A DNA stretch of 20,891 bases, taken from assembly GCA_031267485.1 (NCBI GenBank), contig JAIRYY010000087.1, forward strand, positions 1 to 20,891, given 5' to 3'. Positions 7,657 through 15,601 of this stretch are shown piece after piece. Position 1 is the stretch's first letter. Each line of letters starts with the position of its first letter. A program made the translations under genes and the position numbers. The notes beneath the pieces are model-generated. The model was not told the DNA's origin. It was given only the letters and a program-made list of their open reading frames with translations, and did not search any database. This stretch comes from Tannerella sp. GTDB lineage: Bacteria > Bacteroidota > Bacteroidia > Bacteroidales > Tannerellaceae.

Positions 7657-8920
7657 ATCGTTTCTTCAGGATACTGTTCACGACGCGGATGGACGACACC
7701 AATTTGTCCGTCGAGGTAAACACGTCAATATTCCAGACATGCGACGAACGCCCCCTATGCATGATAGTTCCCACCGCACGAACGGTATCTCCCTCGTGTG
7801 CCGACGACAGATGATTACCGCTAACCTGCATTCCTACCATTATCTCATCCGGCTTGCAGAGTATCAGCGAGCCGAGGCCGGCCACGGTTTCGGCCAATGC
7901 CAGGGTAGCCCCGCCATGCAGGATGCCGAAAGGCTGGCGCGTACGCTGGTCGACAGGCATCGTCGCTTCGACCCGATCTTCCGAAGCATACGTATATTGA
8001 ATGCCAAGGTTGCCCATCAATGCATGTTTGGCCGACTCGTTCAGTTTATCCAGGGGAATCTCCGCCGGGCGTATCTCGGAGATGATGATTTTCTCAATCG
8101 CCACGGCCACGCCATCCTCATCATTGGTTAACGTGACATAGTCGGCGCATGCCTTAACGGATTCCTGCGCATTCCCCATCGCGACTCCCAACCCGGCCGA
8201 CTGTATCATCGAAACATCACAGACGCCATCGCCGACCGCAATGACATTCCCGGCTTCAAGCCCAAGTTTTTCAAGCAACACACTGAGCGTATTGGCCTTG
8301 TCAATAAAAGGCGGAACGACTTCCAGAAAATAGGTTTCCGAACGGAAGACATCCAGTTCGCCGGCCAGTCTCTTTTCCCAATGTTTTTCCAGTTCAACCA
8401 GCGCTTCCTCATCGTCGCTGACAATCATACATTTGCATGGAGAAAAATCCACAACATCCGACAGGTTCTCCACTTCGCGAAGATGCATGTCATTTAGCTC
8501 CGCTTCCCGGATAATATACTCATTCGATGCATTATTCGTAAAAACAGTATCTTTATGATATGTAAAAATATCAAATCCGGCTTTTCTCGATTTCCTTTCC
8601 AGATAAGGAATCATCTCGGGATTAATGCGCTTTTCGAACAGTAATTCTCCGGTTTGCACATTGATAATCTGTCCGCCGTTATAGGAAAGGATATATCCGC
8701 CGTTCCTGTCCAGCTCAAGTTCTTTTGCCAGGGGAAGAACGCCGTAAGTAGGACGTCCCGAAGCCAGAACGAGACTTATTCCCATCTGCTGCACTTTCAT
8801 CAGTGTCGCCCGCATGCGGGCTGTCACAATCCTGTCTTTATTAAGCAGTGTGCCGTCGACATCAAGCACTATCATTTTATATTTCATTTGTACATCATTT
8901 ATGTTTAACCGCATATTCAT
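7655..8920 (-). CDS. HAD-IIB phosphatase fused to YdiI/MenI-like hotdog acyl-CoA thioesterase
   Basis: Two enzymes in one 421-residue chain. Residues 12 to about 275 are a Cof-type HAD phosphatase: DVDGTL with Asp20 and Asp22, Ser54 in ASGRP, Lys208, and GDGVCD (230-235), where the usual Asn before the last Asp is Cys. Residues about 283-421 are a hotdog thioesterase closely resembling E. coli YdiI (1,4-dihydroxy-2-naphthoyl-CoA thioesterase of menaquinone synthesis): the blocks ATMPVDQRTRQPFG, HGG (335-337) and AET with Glu344 as predicted catalytic base. The start at 8920 shares one base with the stop of the upstream LsrF-like gene (TAATG), implying coupled translation; the ATG at 8887 (MKYKMIVLD) is an alternative. 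Substrates cannot be inferred; DHNA-CoA is a reasonable guess for the thioesterase half. Confidence 0.92.
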   Translation of the reverse strand: MNMRLNINDVQMKYKMIVLDVDGTLLNKDRIVTARMRATLMKVQQMGISLVLASGRPTYGVLPLAKELELDRNGGYILSYNGGQIINVQTGELLFEKRINPEMIPYLERKSRKAGFDIFTYHKDTVFTNNASNEYIIREAELNDMHLREVENLSDVVDFSPCKCMIVSDDEEALVELEKHWEKRLAGELDVFRSETYFLEVVPPFIDKANTLSVLLEKLGLEAGNVIAVGDGVCDVSMIQSAGLGVAMGNAQESVKACADYVTLTNDEDGVAVAIEKIIISEIRPAEIPLDKLNESAKHALMGNLGIQYTYASEDRVEATMPVDQRTRQPFGILHGGATLALAETVAGLGSLILCKPDEIMVGMQVSGNHLSSAHEGDTVRAVGTIMHRGRSSHVWNIDVFTSTDKLVSSIRVVNSILKKR

Positions 8921-9798
8921 TAAGAGGACAATTCACGATATAGCTGATAAGCGTCTTCGGGCAGCAAACCATCGTGAACAATAGAAGAAATAGCCTTAAT
9001 CATGGCTATGGGAGACGGGGACTGGAATACGTTACGTCCCACATCTATGCCGGCCGCCCCTTCGTCGATGGCGCGATAACAAAATTCCAGAGCCTTTTGT
9101 TCCGGCATTTTTTTACCGCCGGCGACAATCACCGGCACCGGACATTTATGAACTATTTTCCGGAAGTTTTTCTCCGTATAATAAGTCTTCACAATATTCG
9201 CCCCGTTTTCCGCACAGACGCGTGCAACCATCGCATAGTAGTTTGCATCGCTATCCTGTTTGCTGATGGATGTTATGCCAATAATGGGGATATCGTACTT
9301 ATACCCGTTATCAGCGGCGAACACTAAGTTACGGATTGTTTTCGCCTCGTGTTTATCGCCGAGCGCCACCGTAACGCCGAGCGCCGAAGCGTTAAGCCGT
9401 ATGGCGTCAATGATGTCTATCACGCAATCATCATTCAGTTCCGAAAGAACGGTGGAGGCGGCCGAAAAGCGCAGACACACGGGTTTATGGGAGCATGGAG
9501 GCACAACGGAACGCACTGCGCCGCGCGTACACATGATAGAATCCGCAAAATGTATAAGGGGCTGTATGGACAAATCCAGCCGGTCCAGCCCGGTAATAGA
9601 TTCCATGATTGACCCATGGTCAAATGCAAGCATCACCGTATGTCCGGTTTTTGGATTAAAGATACGGCTCATCCTGTTTTTTATGCCCCAGCCCATATTA
9701 TCGGAGCCTTTAAGAAAGAAAGATTTATTATCGAAAACATCGTTCCTAATCAAATCCTCACTCCCGTCCGACATCATTTCCTCTTTTTCAGTCATCAT
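8920..9798 (-). CDS. lsrF: LsrF-like 3-hydroxy-5-phosphonooxypentane-2,4-dione thiolase / class I aldolase
   Basis: Resembles E. coli LsrF over its length. LsrF converts phosphorylated AI-2 breakdown product and CoA to dihydroxyacetone phosphate and acetyl-CoA. Shared blocks: SRIFNPKTG, VMLAFDHG (55-62), MCTRGAVRSVVPP, NIVKTYY (201-207), VIVAGGKKMPE and GRNVFQSPSPIAMIKA. Lys204 aligns with the Schiff-base lysine of LsrF. Length is 292 residues against 291. The first ATG (9798) is used; its N-terminal 30 residues are poorly conserved and a downstream start is possible. No lsrK, lsrR, lsrG or transporter gene is in the window, so an AI-2 role is uncertain and another phosphorylated keto substrate is possible. 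It is translationally coupled to the phosphatase/thioesterase. Confidence 0.88.
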   Translation of the reverse strand: MMTEKEEMMSDGSEDLIRNDVFDNKSFFLKGSDNMGWGIKNRMSRIFNPKTGHTVMLAFDHGSIMESITGLDRLDLSIQPLIHFADSIMCTRGAVRSVVPPCSHKPVCLRFSAASTVLSELNDDCVIDIIDAIRLNASALGVTVALGDKHEAKTIRNLVFAADNGYKYDIPIIGITSISKQDSDANYYAMVARVCAENGANIVKTYYTEKNFRKIVHKCPVPVIVAGGKKMPEQKALEFCYRAIDEGAAGIDVGRNVFQSPSPIAMIKAISSIVHDGLLPEDAYQLYRELSS

Positions 9799-9823
9799 AA
9801 ATTGAAATTACAGTTTTATTTCA

Positions 9824-9831
9824 CAAATATA
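9824..9831 (-). promoter_or_regulatory. -7 promoter element of the lsrF operon
   Basis: On the minus strand the bases read TATATTTG, a full match to TAnnTTTG. No clear -33 TTTG is present at the expected distance. The predicted start near 9817 leaves a leader of about 20 bases before the ATG at 9798. Confidence 0.6.
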
Positions 9832-9860
9832 TAAATACTTCCGGGAAAAAAAATCTTTTC

Positions 9861-9904
9861 AGATAAAAAAGGTCGATGGTAAAACCACCGACCCTTTCTT
9901 ATCT
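9861..9904 (-). terminator. Intrinsic terminator of the OmpA-family gene
   Basis: GGTCGATGGT (9871-9880) pairs with ACCACCGACC (9884-9893) with a three-base loop and one G-T pair; AGATAA (9861-9866) and TTATCT (9899-9904) extend the symmetry. Read on the minus strand the stem is followed by six T. It sits between the OmpA gene and the lsrF promoter and separates the two units. Confidence 0.85.
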
Positions 9905-9929
9905 GTCTGCTTATCATGAAAAATACGGC

Positions 9930-11093
9930 TTATTTCCGATTTGTATCCATAATAACCACACGATTCCAGTTATTGATATCATAAGGCTGCTGCGTATCGC
10001 CTTTCCATTCGATGGAAATCTTTTCCGTAGGAATGCCATACTGTTCGGTAAGTCTCTTGGCGACGGCTCTTGCGCGTCTTTCGGAAAGACCCTGATTGTA
10101 GTCGGCCGTACCGGTTTTCTTATCCGCATAACCCACAACCACGACAGGCAGGTTATGTTTTTTGGCATATTCGGACGTATTGAAGATATTCCCCTCCTGA
10201 TTCTTGTCGATAACGGAACTGTTCAGGCGGAAGAATACTACATTCTTCATGCTTTCCGTCTTTTCTACAACCGGCGCAATTTTCGGACATTCCGGGCATG
10301 ATACCGGGCGTTTGCTCAATTCGTCATTCTGTGCGCGCAAAGAATTTATCTGTGAATTGAGGTCGTTCAGCAAATCATAATCCATCGGCTCGATAACTTC
10401 AAAATTAGTTCTGCCCAAATTAAAGTTCAGTCCCAGCAAAAGCTGCGCTACGCGATCCTGTTCGTGCCCCATATCCGTGCGGTTAAACTGCTCGTTATAA
10501 ATACTGTATTCGCCTTCAAGGAACAAATCAACACGATTGCTCAGGCGAAACGGTATATTCACACCCAGATTAACAGACGGCGATTCCGAACGTTTGAAAG
10601 CGAAACCGTCCACTGTTTTAGCCGGACGGATGGCATAACCGACACCGACAAACGGAATAAAACGCACGAGTTTCTTTTCATTGTAGGGCGCCCATAAATT
10701 TGTAAGGTCCAGCATCATGTCAATATGAGCATTACCGTACATGAAATCCTGATTTGAAAGTCCCTGCACGCCATATAAGTTTGAGAAATTATTCAACTGA
10801 CCTCCATTGAACTGTAAACGATACGCCAAATAGGGATTGTACCATTTCCCGATGGATAAACCTGCAGCCCAATTAACACGATCGCCAAATTTCGCATCGC
10901 TGTTCTGATCGCCAAACAATATACTCGCCCCACCTCCAAGAGAAATAAACCAGTTGTCACCGGCTTTGTTTTTCTTGAAATTCACTTTTGATCCGTTTTC
11001 CGTACTAAATCCAACTTGAGGCTGATATTCCTGCGCAGAAACCGACATCACCGTACCTAATAAAAAAGCTAACAGTATAAACTTCGTTTTCAT
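9930..11093 (-). CDS. OmpA-family outer membrane protein
   Basis: Outer-membrane beta-barrel protein that also grips peptidoglycan. Residues 1-20 are a Sec signal peptide with a likely cut after SVSA; residues about 45-227 show the alternating pattern and closing aromatic strands of a barrel; a helical linker follows (about 240-262); then CPECP (266-270) and the OmpA C-terminal domain (about 283-387) with VVVVGYADKKTGTADYNQ, LSERRARAV and NRVVIM. The Asp in YAD and the Arg in SERRA are at the peptidoglycan-binding positions. The paired cysteines in the linker may form a disulphide. Length (387) fits the major OmpA-like porins of Bacteroidales. It has its own promoter and terminator, so it is a single-gene unit. 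Confidence 0.93.
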   Translation of the reverse strand: MKTKFILLAFLLGTVMSVSAQEYQPQVGFSTENGSKVNFKKNKAGDNWFISLGGGASILFGDQNSDAKFGDRVNWAAGLSIGKWYNPYLAYRLQFNGGQLNNFSNLYGVQGLSNQDFMYGNAHIDMMLDLTNLWAPYNEKKLVRFIPFVGVGYAIRPAKTVDGFAFKRSESPSVNLGVNIPFRLSNRVDLFLEGEYSIYNEQFNRTDMGHEQDRVAQLLLGLNFNLGRTNFEVIEPMDYDLLNDLNSQINSLRAQNDELSKRPVSCPECPKIAPVVEKTESMKNVVFFRLNSSVIDKNQEGNIFNTSEYAKKHNLPVVVVGYADKKTGTADYNQGLSERRARAVAKRLTEQYGIPTEKISIEWKGDTQQPYDINNWNRVVIMDTNRK

Positions 11094-11173
11094 AATTATA
11101 CGTTTTTAATTCAACAATATTTCACATTCTCCATATATTACCCAAGATATTACTCATCGAGCAATATTTAATG

Positions 11174-11205
11174 CAAAGATAATCTTATTTTTTAATTGCG
11201 GCAAA
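11174..11205 (-). promoter_or_regulatory. Promoter of the OmpA-family gene
   Basis: On the minus strand: TTTG (11202-11205), exactly 20 bases, then TATCTTTG (11174-11181), a perfect match to the Bacteroidetes housekeeping consensus. Predicted start near 11167, giving an A/T-rich leader of about 74 bases. The strength fits a major outer membrane protein. Confidence 0.9.
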
Positions 11206-11345
11206 TAAAACCGCCTTTTTTTTCCGTTTTTTTTATTTATATCCGTATAAATAATATCAATACGCTTATATTCAAGCATTTTATGATGTGATTTACCTGA
11301 AAATTTAACCCGCAGGCATGTATTACGCAGGTGAAAGCAAAATAT

Positions 11346-12215
11346 TTATTCGAGCAATTTCATTAAATAGCGCCCATACGGATTGTTAATCATCGGTTGA
11401 GCCGCTTTTTTCAGCATATCCGCATCAATCCATTTTTTATGATATGCAATCTCCTCAAGGCAAGCGATTTTCAATCCCTGGCGACGTTCTATCACCTCGA
11501 CAAAATTGGAGGCTTCGGACAGCGATTCATGGGTCCCGGTATCCAGCCAGGCGAATCCGCGCCCCAATACCCTGACCTTTAAATCGCCGTCATGAAGAAA
11601 GGCCTGATTAACCGTGGTAATCTCCAGTTCGCCGCGTGCCGACGGTTGAATATGGCGCGCCACATCAATCACCTTATTGGGATAAAAATAAAGACCGACA
11701 ACCGCATAATTGGACTTCGGGTGCGCCGGTTTCTCTTCGATGCTCAGGACATTGCCGTCCCTGTCAAAGGCTGCGACGCCATAACGCTCCGGGTCATTCA
11801 CGTAATAACCGAACACGGTCGCCTTATGCTGCCTTACATTTTCGACCGCCTCCCGGAGCATCGTCGAAAAACTTTGTCCGTAGAATATATTGTCGCCCAG
11901 CACAAGGCAGACGTCCTCCTGCCCGACAAAGCCGGCACCGATTATAAACGCCTGCGCCAGTCCGTCGGGCGAGGGCTGTTCGGCATATTCGAAATGAAGC
12001 CCCAAATCTTCGCCGCTACCGAGAAGACGGCGGAACCCAGGCAAATCCTGCGGCGTTGAAATAATCAGTATCTCACGTATATCCGCAAGCATCAGTACCG
12101 AAATCGGATAATAAATCATCGGCTTGTCATAGACAGGGAGCATCTGTTTGGATACGCCTTTTGTTATCGGATATAAACGGGTGCCGGATCCTCCGGCCAA
12201 AACAATTCCTTTCAT
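11346..12215 (-). CDS. rfbA: Glucose-1-phosphate thymidylyltransferase
   Basis: Makes dTDP-glucose from glucose-1-phosphate and dTTP, the first step to dTDP-rhamnose and related deoxysugars. The 289 residues match RmlA size. Motifs: [20 protein letters not shown] (8-27) with the nucleotide-binding Arg13 and Lys23, LGDNIFYG (106-113, Asp108 metal-binding), [16 protein letters not shown] and [13 protein letters not shown] at 12215. It lies 17 bases downstream of the nucleotidyltransferase/kinase gene and is probably in its operon. rmlB, rmlC and rmlD are not in the window, so they must be elsewhere. Confidence 0.97.
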   Translation of the reverse strand: MKGIVLAGGSGTRLYPITKGVSKQMLPVYDKPMIYYPISVLMLADIREILIISTPQDLPGFRRLLGSGEDLGLHFEYAEQPSPDGLAQAFIIGAGFVGQEDVCLVLGDNIFYGQSFSTMLREAVENVRQHKATVFGYYVNDPERYGVAAFDRDGNVLSIEEKPAHPKSNYAVVGLYFYPNKVIDVARHIQPSARGELEITTVNQAFLHDGDLKVRVLGRGFAWLDTGTHESLSEASNFVEVIERRQGLKIACLEEIAYHKKWIDADMLKKAAQPMINNPYGRYLMKLLE

Positions 12216-12232
12216 AATATAATCTATTTTTA

Positions 12233-13399
12233 TTATTCAATGCGATCTCTTCTGACACGTATCCGAATGGCATTACGGACGGGCGTTTCATTCACGAAAA
12301 CAAAATAACCGCCTCCTCCGGCTCCGGACAGTTTCCAGCCCAGCGCCTGCGATTTATAAGGTTCCAAAGCGTCCCGGACATCTTCGGTGATCATGTTCGG
12401 AAACATTTTCAGCTGTGCCTCAAAACTTGCTACCGACGCACGCCCCCACTCCTCGGCATTTTTACGAAGAATGGCATCCCAGCAGGCATCCGAAGCCGCG
12501 CTCAAAGCCATAGCCCCCGCCCGGTCTATATGCGTGTCGGCAAGCACATCATAATCATCTACCCGCGGATAAAGAGGGACGAGCCAGATTCGCTGTTCTA
12601 TCCATAAGAGCAGGTCGTAATCCTTCACCCGGTCTATCTTTTCCGGCCAGTAATTGTTGTTATAGTGGAAACGGTTCAATCCCGGCATCACAATCCCCAG
12701 CGAATCCTGCGAACCGCTCACGTACTCCGTTCCCGGAGGATTCTCATAACAAAATAATGTGCGTGCGAGCATCTCCCTGTCTCCGTCGGGAATATCCGTA
12801 TGCCACAGTTCGATAGCTTTCTTGCGCGAACTCGTCGACATTCCGCTACGGTCGTTGAACTCGTAATCCGGTTCAATGGAAATTGTAATGACCGAGCCGG
12901 GATAGCATGCGTTCACAAAAGGCTGATCCAGCCAACCTCCCGCCAAATCGATACGGTATGGTATCAGACATTCCTTACGCAGGGCGGTGGTCGAACGTAC
13001 AGGCAGTCCGTCGTGAGGAATGCGCTCACTCACAACATACCGGATGCCAAATTCCCGGCAAAACTGCTCTTTCGCGGGCGAATGACCGTCTCTGTTGACA
13101 AAAAAGATATCCGGCTCAAGCCGTTTTATGTCGTCGACAAAATCAAGAATACCGTTTCCGCTGTTTATCCACGCATCCCTGACCGCTTTCAGCGCCTTTA
13201 CCATATATAAACGCTCCGCATCGGTGTTTATCGTCTTGCGCGCTTTCAATTCCTGTATCGTTTTGTCCGAGCCTATCCCCACGTACAAATCCCCGTATTG
13301 CGCGGCTTCTTCAAAAAACGCGACATGCCCGCTATGCAACATATCATAACATCCGCTCACAAAAACCTTTTTTCTCTCCACATTATACGTATTTAACAT
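12233..13399 (-). CDS. Nucleotidyltransferase / GHMP-kinase-like fusion
   Basis: Product unknown; architecture clear. Residues about 10-145 are a cytidylyltransferase-like (HxGH) domain: [11 protein letters not shown] (HSGH at 22-25) and STTALR (136-141), as in HldE C-domain and TagD proteins. Residues about 146-388 resemble GHMP sugar kinases: PYRIDLAGG (147-155), GMSTSSR (186-192) in place of the usual GLGSSxA loop, SGSQDSLG (228-235) and LSGAGGGG (357-364). A sugar kinase joined to a nucleotidyltransferase suggests NDP-sugar synthesis from a free or phosphorylated sugar. A longer frame starts at TTG 13423, but that codon lies inside the promoter, so the ATG at 13399 is chosen; GTG 13381 ([10 protein letters not shown]) is also possible. 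Upstream of rfbA in one operon. Confidence 0.88.
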   Translation of the reverse strand: MLNTYNVERKKVFVSGCYDMLHSGHVAFFEEAAQYGDLYVGIGSDKTIQELKARKTINTDAERLYMVKALKAVRDAWINSGNGILDFVDDIKRLEPDIFFVNRDGHSPAKEQFCREFGIRYVVSERIPHDGLPVRSTTALRKECLIPYRIDLAGGWLDQPFVNACYPGSVITISIEPDYEFNDRSGMSTSSRKKAIELWHTDIPDGDREMLARTLFCYENPPGTEYVSGSQDSLGIVMPGLNRFHYNNNYWPEKIDRVKDYDLLLWIEQRIWLVPLYPRVDDYDVLADTHIDRAGAMALSAASDACWDAILRKNAEEWGRASVASFEAQLKMFPNMITEDVRDALEPYKSQALGWKLSGAGGGGYFVFVNETPVRNAIRIRVRRDRIE

Positions 13400-13409
13400 G
13401 TTTTGTGTG

Positions 13410-13440
13410 CAAAGATAATGCAAGTCGGGCGCATTACAAA
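13410..13440 (-). promoter_or_regulatory. Promoter of the nucleotidyltransferase/kinase-rfbA operon
   Basis: On the minus strand: TTTG (13437-13440), 19 bases, then TATCTTTG (13410-13417), a full consensus match. Transcription would start near 13403, only a few bases before the ATG at 13399, so the message is nearly leaderless or starts at the GTG at 13381. Confidence 0.85.
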
Positions 13441-13496
13441 ATAAACATGCATGAATAATTTTTCATCCGAATGTATGGTCTGTCATATTTTTTCCG

Positions 13497-13504
13497 TATC
13501 TTTA
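13497..13504 (+). promoter_or_regulatory. Candidate -7 element of the kduI operon
   Basis: TATCTTTA differs from TAnnTTTG only in the last base. No -33 TTTG is seen at the right distance, which suits a promoter needing an activator. Predicted start near 13511, leader about 30 bases. It is divergent from the promoter at 13410-13440. Confidence 0.45.
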
Positions 13505-13540
13505 CGGCCATAATAATAACAAACAATTAGCAGAATTTAC

Positions 13541-14383
13541 ATGAAGACAACAATTGAAGAACGCTGGGGGACGCATCCCGATGACGTAAAGCATTACGAC
13601 ACCACACAATTAAGAAAGGAATTTTTAGTGGAAAAATTGTTTGGGAGTGATGAAGTGATAATGGTTTATACGCACAATGACCGGCTGATTGTCGGCGGAG
13701 CATTGCCGGTAAACGGGGACTTGACGCTTGAAACGGTGGCCCTGATTCGTTCCGGATATTTCTGCGAACGGCGCGAGGTCGGAATCGTCTGTATAGAAAA
13801 TGAGGGCGTCGTTTCTGTTGACGGAAAGGATTTCGAAATGGCGTACAAGGATGCCCTGTATGTTGGCAGGGGTTCGAGGGAAGTGATTTTCAGGAGTAAG
13901 GATGTTTCGAGGCCGGCAAAGTTCTATTTTGCGTCGTCGCCGGCGCATACGGCATACCCGACTGCCGCGATTTCCGGGGATATGCGCCGCACACGCGAAC
14001 TGGGCATCAAGGCCTTATCAAACGAAAGGACTTTGAATCAGTTGATACTGAACGAGATTGTGCCGTGCTGCCAGCTGCAGATGGGATTGACGGAGATTAA
14101 GGAGGGAAGCGTCTGGAACACAATGCCTCCCCATACTCATTCCCGCAGAATGGAAGCTTATTTCTATTTCAGAATCCCCGAACTTCAGGCCGTATGCCAC
14201 TTCATGGGACAGCCGCAGGAGACGAGGCATATCTTCATGGCAAACGAACAGGCTGTCATCTCGCCTTCCTGGTCTATCCATTCCGCCGCCGGAACAAGCA
14301 ACTACACATTCATCTGGGCAATGTGCGGCGAGAATCTGGACTATGACGACATGGACACATTTACGGCAGATAAACTCCGCTAA
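13541..14383 (+). CDS. kduI: 5-dehydro-4-deoxy-D-glucuronate isomerase
   Basis: Cytoplasmic zinc cupin that isomerises 5-keto-4-deoxyuronate (the open form of unsaturated uronates released from pectin and other glycuronans) to 2,5-diketo-3-deoxygluconate. Length 280 residues, against 278 in E. coli. The metal ligands are in MPPHTHSRRMEAYFYF (His198, His200, Glu205) and SWSIHSAAGTSNYTF (His247), matching His196, His198, Glu203 and His245 of E. coli. GYFCERREVGIVCIE is another conserved block. ATG at 13541 gives the usual start. First gene of a three-gene operon ending in kduD, the next enzyme of the pathway. Confidence 0.97.
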   Translation: MKTTIEERWGTHPDDVKHYDTTQLRKEFLVEKLFGSDEVIMVYTHNDRLIVGGALPVNGDLTLETVALIRSGYFCERREVGIVCIENEGVVSVDGKDFEMAYKDALYVGRGSREVIFRSKDVSRPAKFYFASSPAHTAYPTAAISGDMRRTRELGIKALSNERTLNQLILNEIVPCCQLQMGLTEIKEGSVWNTMPPHTHSRRMEAYFYFRIPELQAVCHFMGQPQETRHIFMANEQAVISPSWSIHSAAGTSNYTFIWAMCGENLDYDDMDTFTADKLR

Positions 14384-14425
14384 CAGAATCAAGTAATAAA
14401 TTAACGTTTAATGCACACAATTGAC

Positions 14426-15574
14426 ATGAAAAAAAATTTCTTTTTGATTTCCGCCCTTGTCTGGCTGACTTCATGTAATTCCGGTTTGAACATAACCGTA
14501 GAAAATTCGAGTGATTTTGACCGTTCCGAAATGGTGGAAATTCCCGTGGAAAAACTGATGCAACTTCCCGCCGGCAAGGCTTATGCCGTTACCGATCAGC
14601 AGGGGGACGTCATTCCGTCGCAGGTGACGTACGACGGCAAACTTATCTTTCAGACGGATATTAAAGCGAAAGAGACGCTCCCGTACATGATAAAAACGGG
14701 TGCGCCGCAGACTTTTCCGCCGAAAGTGTACGGACGTTTTATTCCCGAGCGCTATGATGATTTCGCGTGGGAGAACGACCGCGTGGCTTTCCGCATATAC
14801 GGAGCGGCGCTTGTTCCGATTGACGGCCCAAGCAACGGCTTGGATTTCTGGTACAAACGGACAAATGACCTCGTCATCGACAAATGGTACAAGGACGATC
14901 TGGCCGGAATCCGGTCTTATCATGACGACCACGGCGAAGGGCTTGACGATTATAAGGTCGGGCGCACGCTGGGCGGAGGCATGATGGCGCCGTTCGAGAA
15001 CGACTCGCTGACGCTGAACGAAAATTTCGTAGGCCAGGAGATTCTGGAAAACGGGCCGCTGCGCACGACATTCAAACTGACCTATAAGAACATCGCCGTT
15101 GGAGGCAGGACTTTCGGCGAAAGCCGGACATTCTCCATCGACGCCGGGTCGCAGATGACGAAAGTAACGCAGGAATATGGCGTCAAAGACACCCTGACGG
15201 TTGCTGCCGGACTGGTGAAACGCGCCGTTGACGACGAAGCCTATTCGGCTTATACGGAAAACGGAACGGCGGCTATCATCTATGAAGAGCCTGAAAATGA
15301 AAAAGCGGGGAAAGTCTTCGTCGGCATGGTATTTCCGCAGGGACTGGAAAGGGTCATCTCCAATACGTACACAATCACGAACGGGACAAGCAAAAAGGAA
15401 GAAACGAACTCGCACGTCCTGGGCGTGACTTCTTATTATCCGAACCGGCCCATCACCTACTATACGGGATACGGGTGGGTAAAATTCGGATTCCCCACGC
15501 TTGATTCCTTTCAGGAATACATCGGCGCTTTTTCGACGACGCTCGAAAGTCCTCTGATTATAAAATTCTTATAG
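14426..15574 (+). CDS. DUF4861 lipoprotein of the uronate operon
   Basis: A 382-residue exported protein that I assign to the DUF4861 family by overall resemblance. The N-terminus is a lipoprotein signal: MKKNFFLIS then LTSC, with Cys17 as lipidation site; no acidic run follows the Cys, so surface export is not indicated. The mature part has recognisable conserved-looking blocks, RFIPERYDDFAWENDRVAFR, GPSNGLDFWYKR and YHDDHGEGLDDYKVGRTLGG, rich in Asp, His and aromatic residues as in carbohydrate-active enzymes. Its place between kduI and kduD suggests a periplasmic role on unsaturated uronate oligosaccharides. A longer frame begins at ATG 14411 (MHTID), but that would put five extra residues in front of the signal peptide. 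Catalytic residues are not known to me. Confidence 0.85.
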   Translation: MKKNFFLISALVWLTSCNSGLNITVENSSDFDRSEMVEIPVEKLMQLPAGKAYAVTDQQGDVIPSQVTYDGKLIFQTDIKAKETLPYMIKTGAPQTFPPKVYGRFIPERYDDFAWENDRVAFRIYGAALVPIDGPSNGLDFWYKRTNDLVIDKWYKDDLAGIRSYHDDHGEGLDDYKVGRTLGGGMMAPFENDSLTLNENFVGQEILENGPLRTTFKLTYKNIAVGGRTFGESRTFSIDAGSQMTKVTQEYGVKDTLTVAAGLVKRAVDDEAYSAYTENGTAAIIYEEPENEKAGKVFVGMVFPQGLERVISNTYTITNGTSKKEETNSHVLGVTSYYPNRPITYYTGYGWVKFGFPTLDSFQEYIGAFSTTLESPLIIKFL

Positions 15575-15601
15575 TATAACATTTTTAAAATTTTACGAAC
15601 G

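Noticed and set aside
11186..11219. Plus-strand terminator-like GCGG...CCGC followed by nine T
   Set aside because: The stem has only four pairs, no plus-strand gene precedes it, and the bases are accounted for by the -33 box and upstream A/T-rich DNA of the OmpA promoter.
14471..15415. 314-codon minus-strand frame opposite the DUF4861 gene, and similar long antisense frames opposite kduD and the fucosidase
   Set aside because: They are antisense to well-supported genes, show no domain features, and reflect the codon bias of the real strand.
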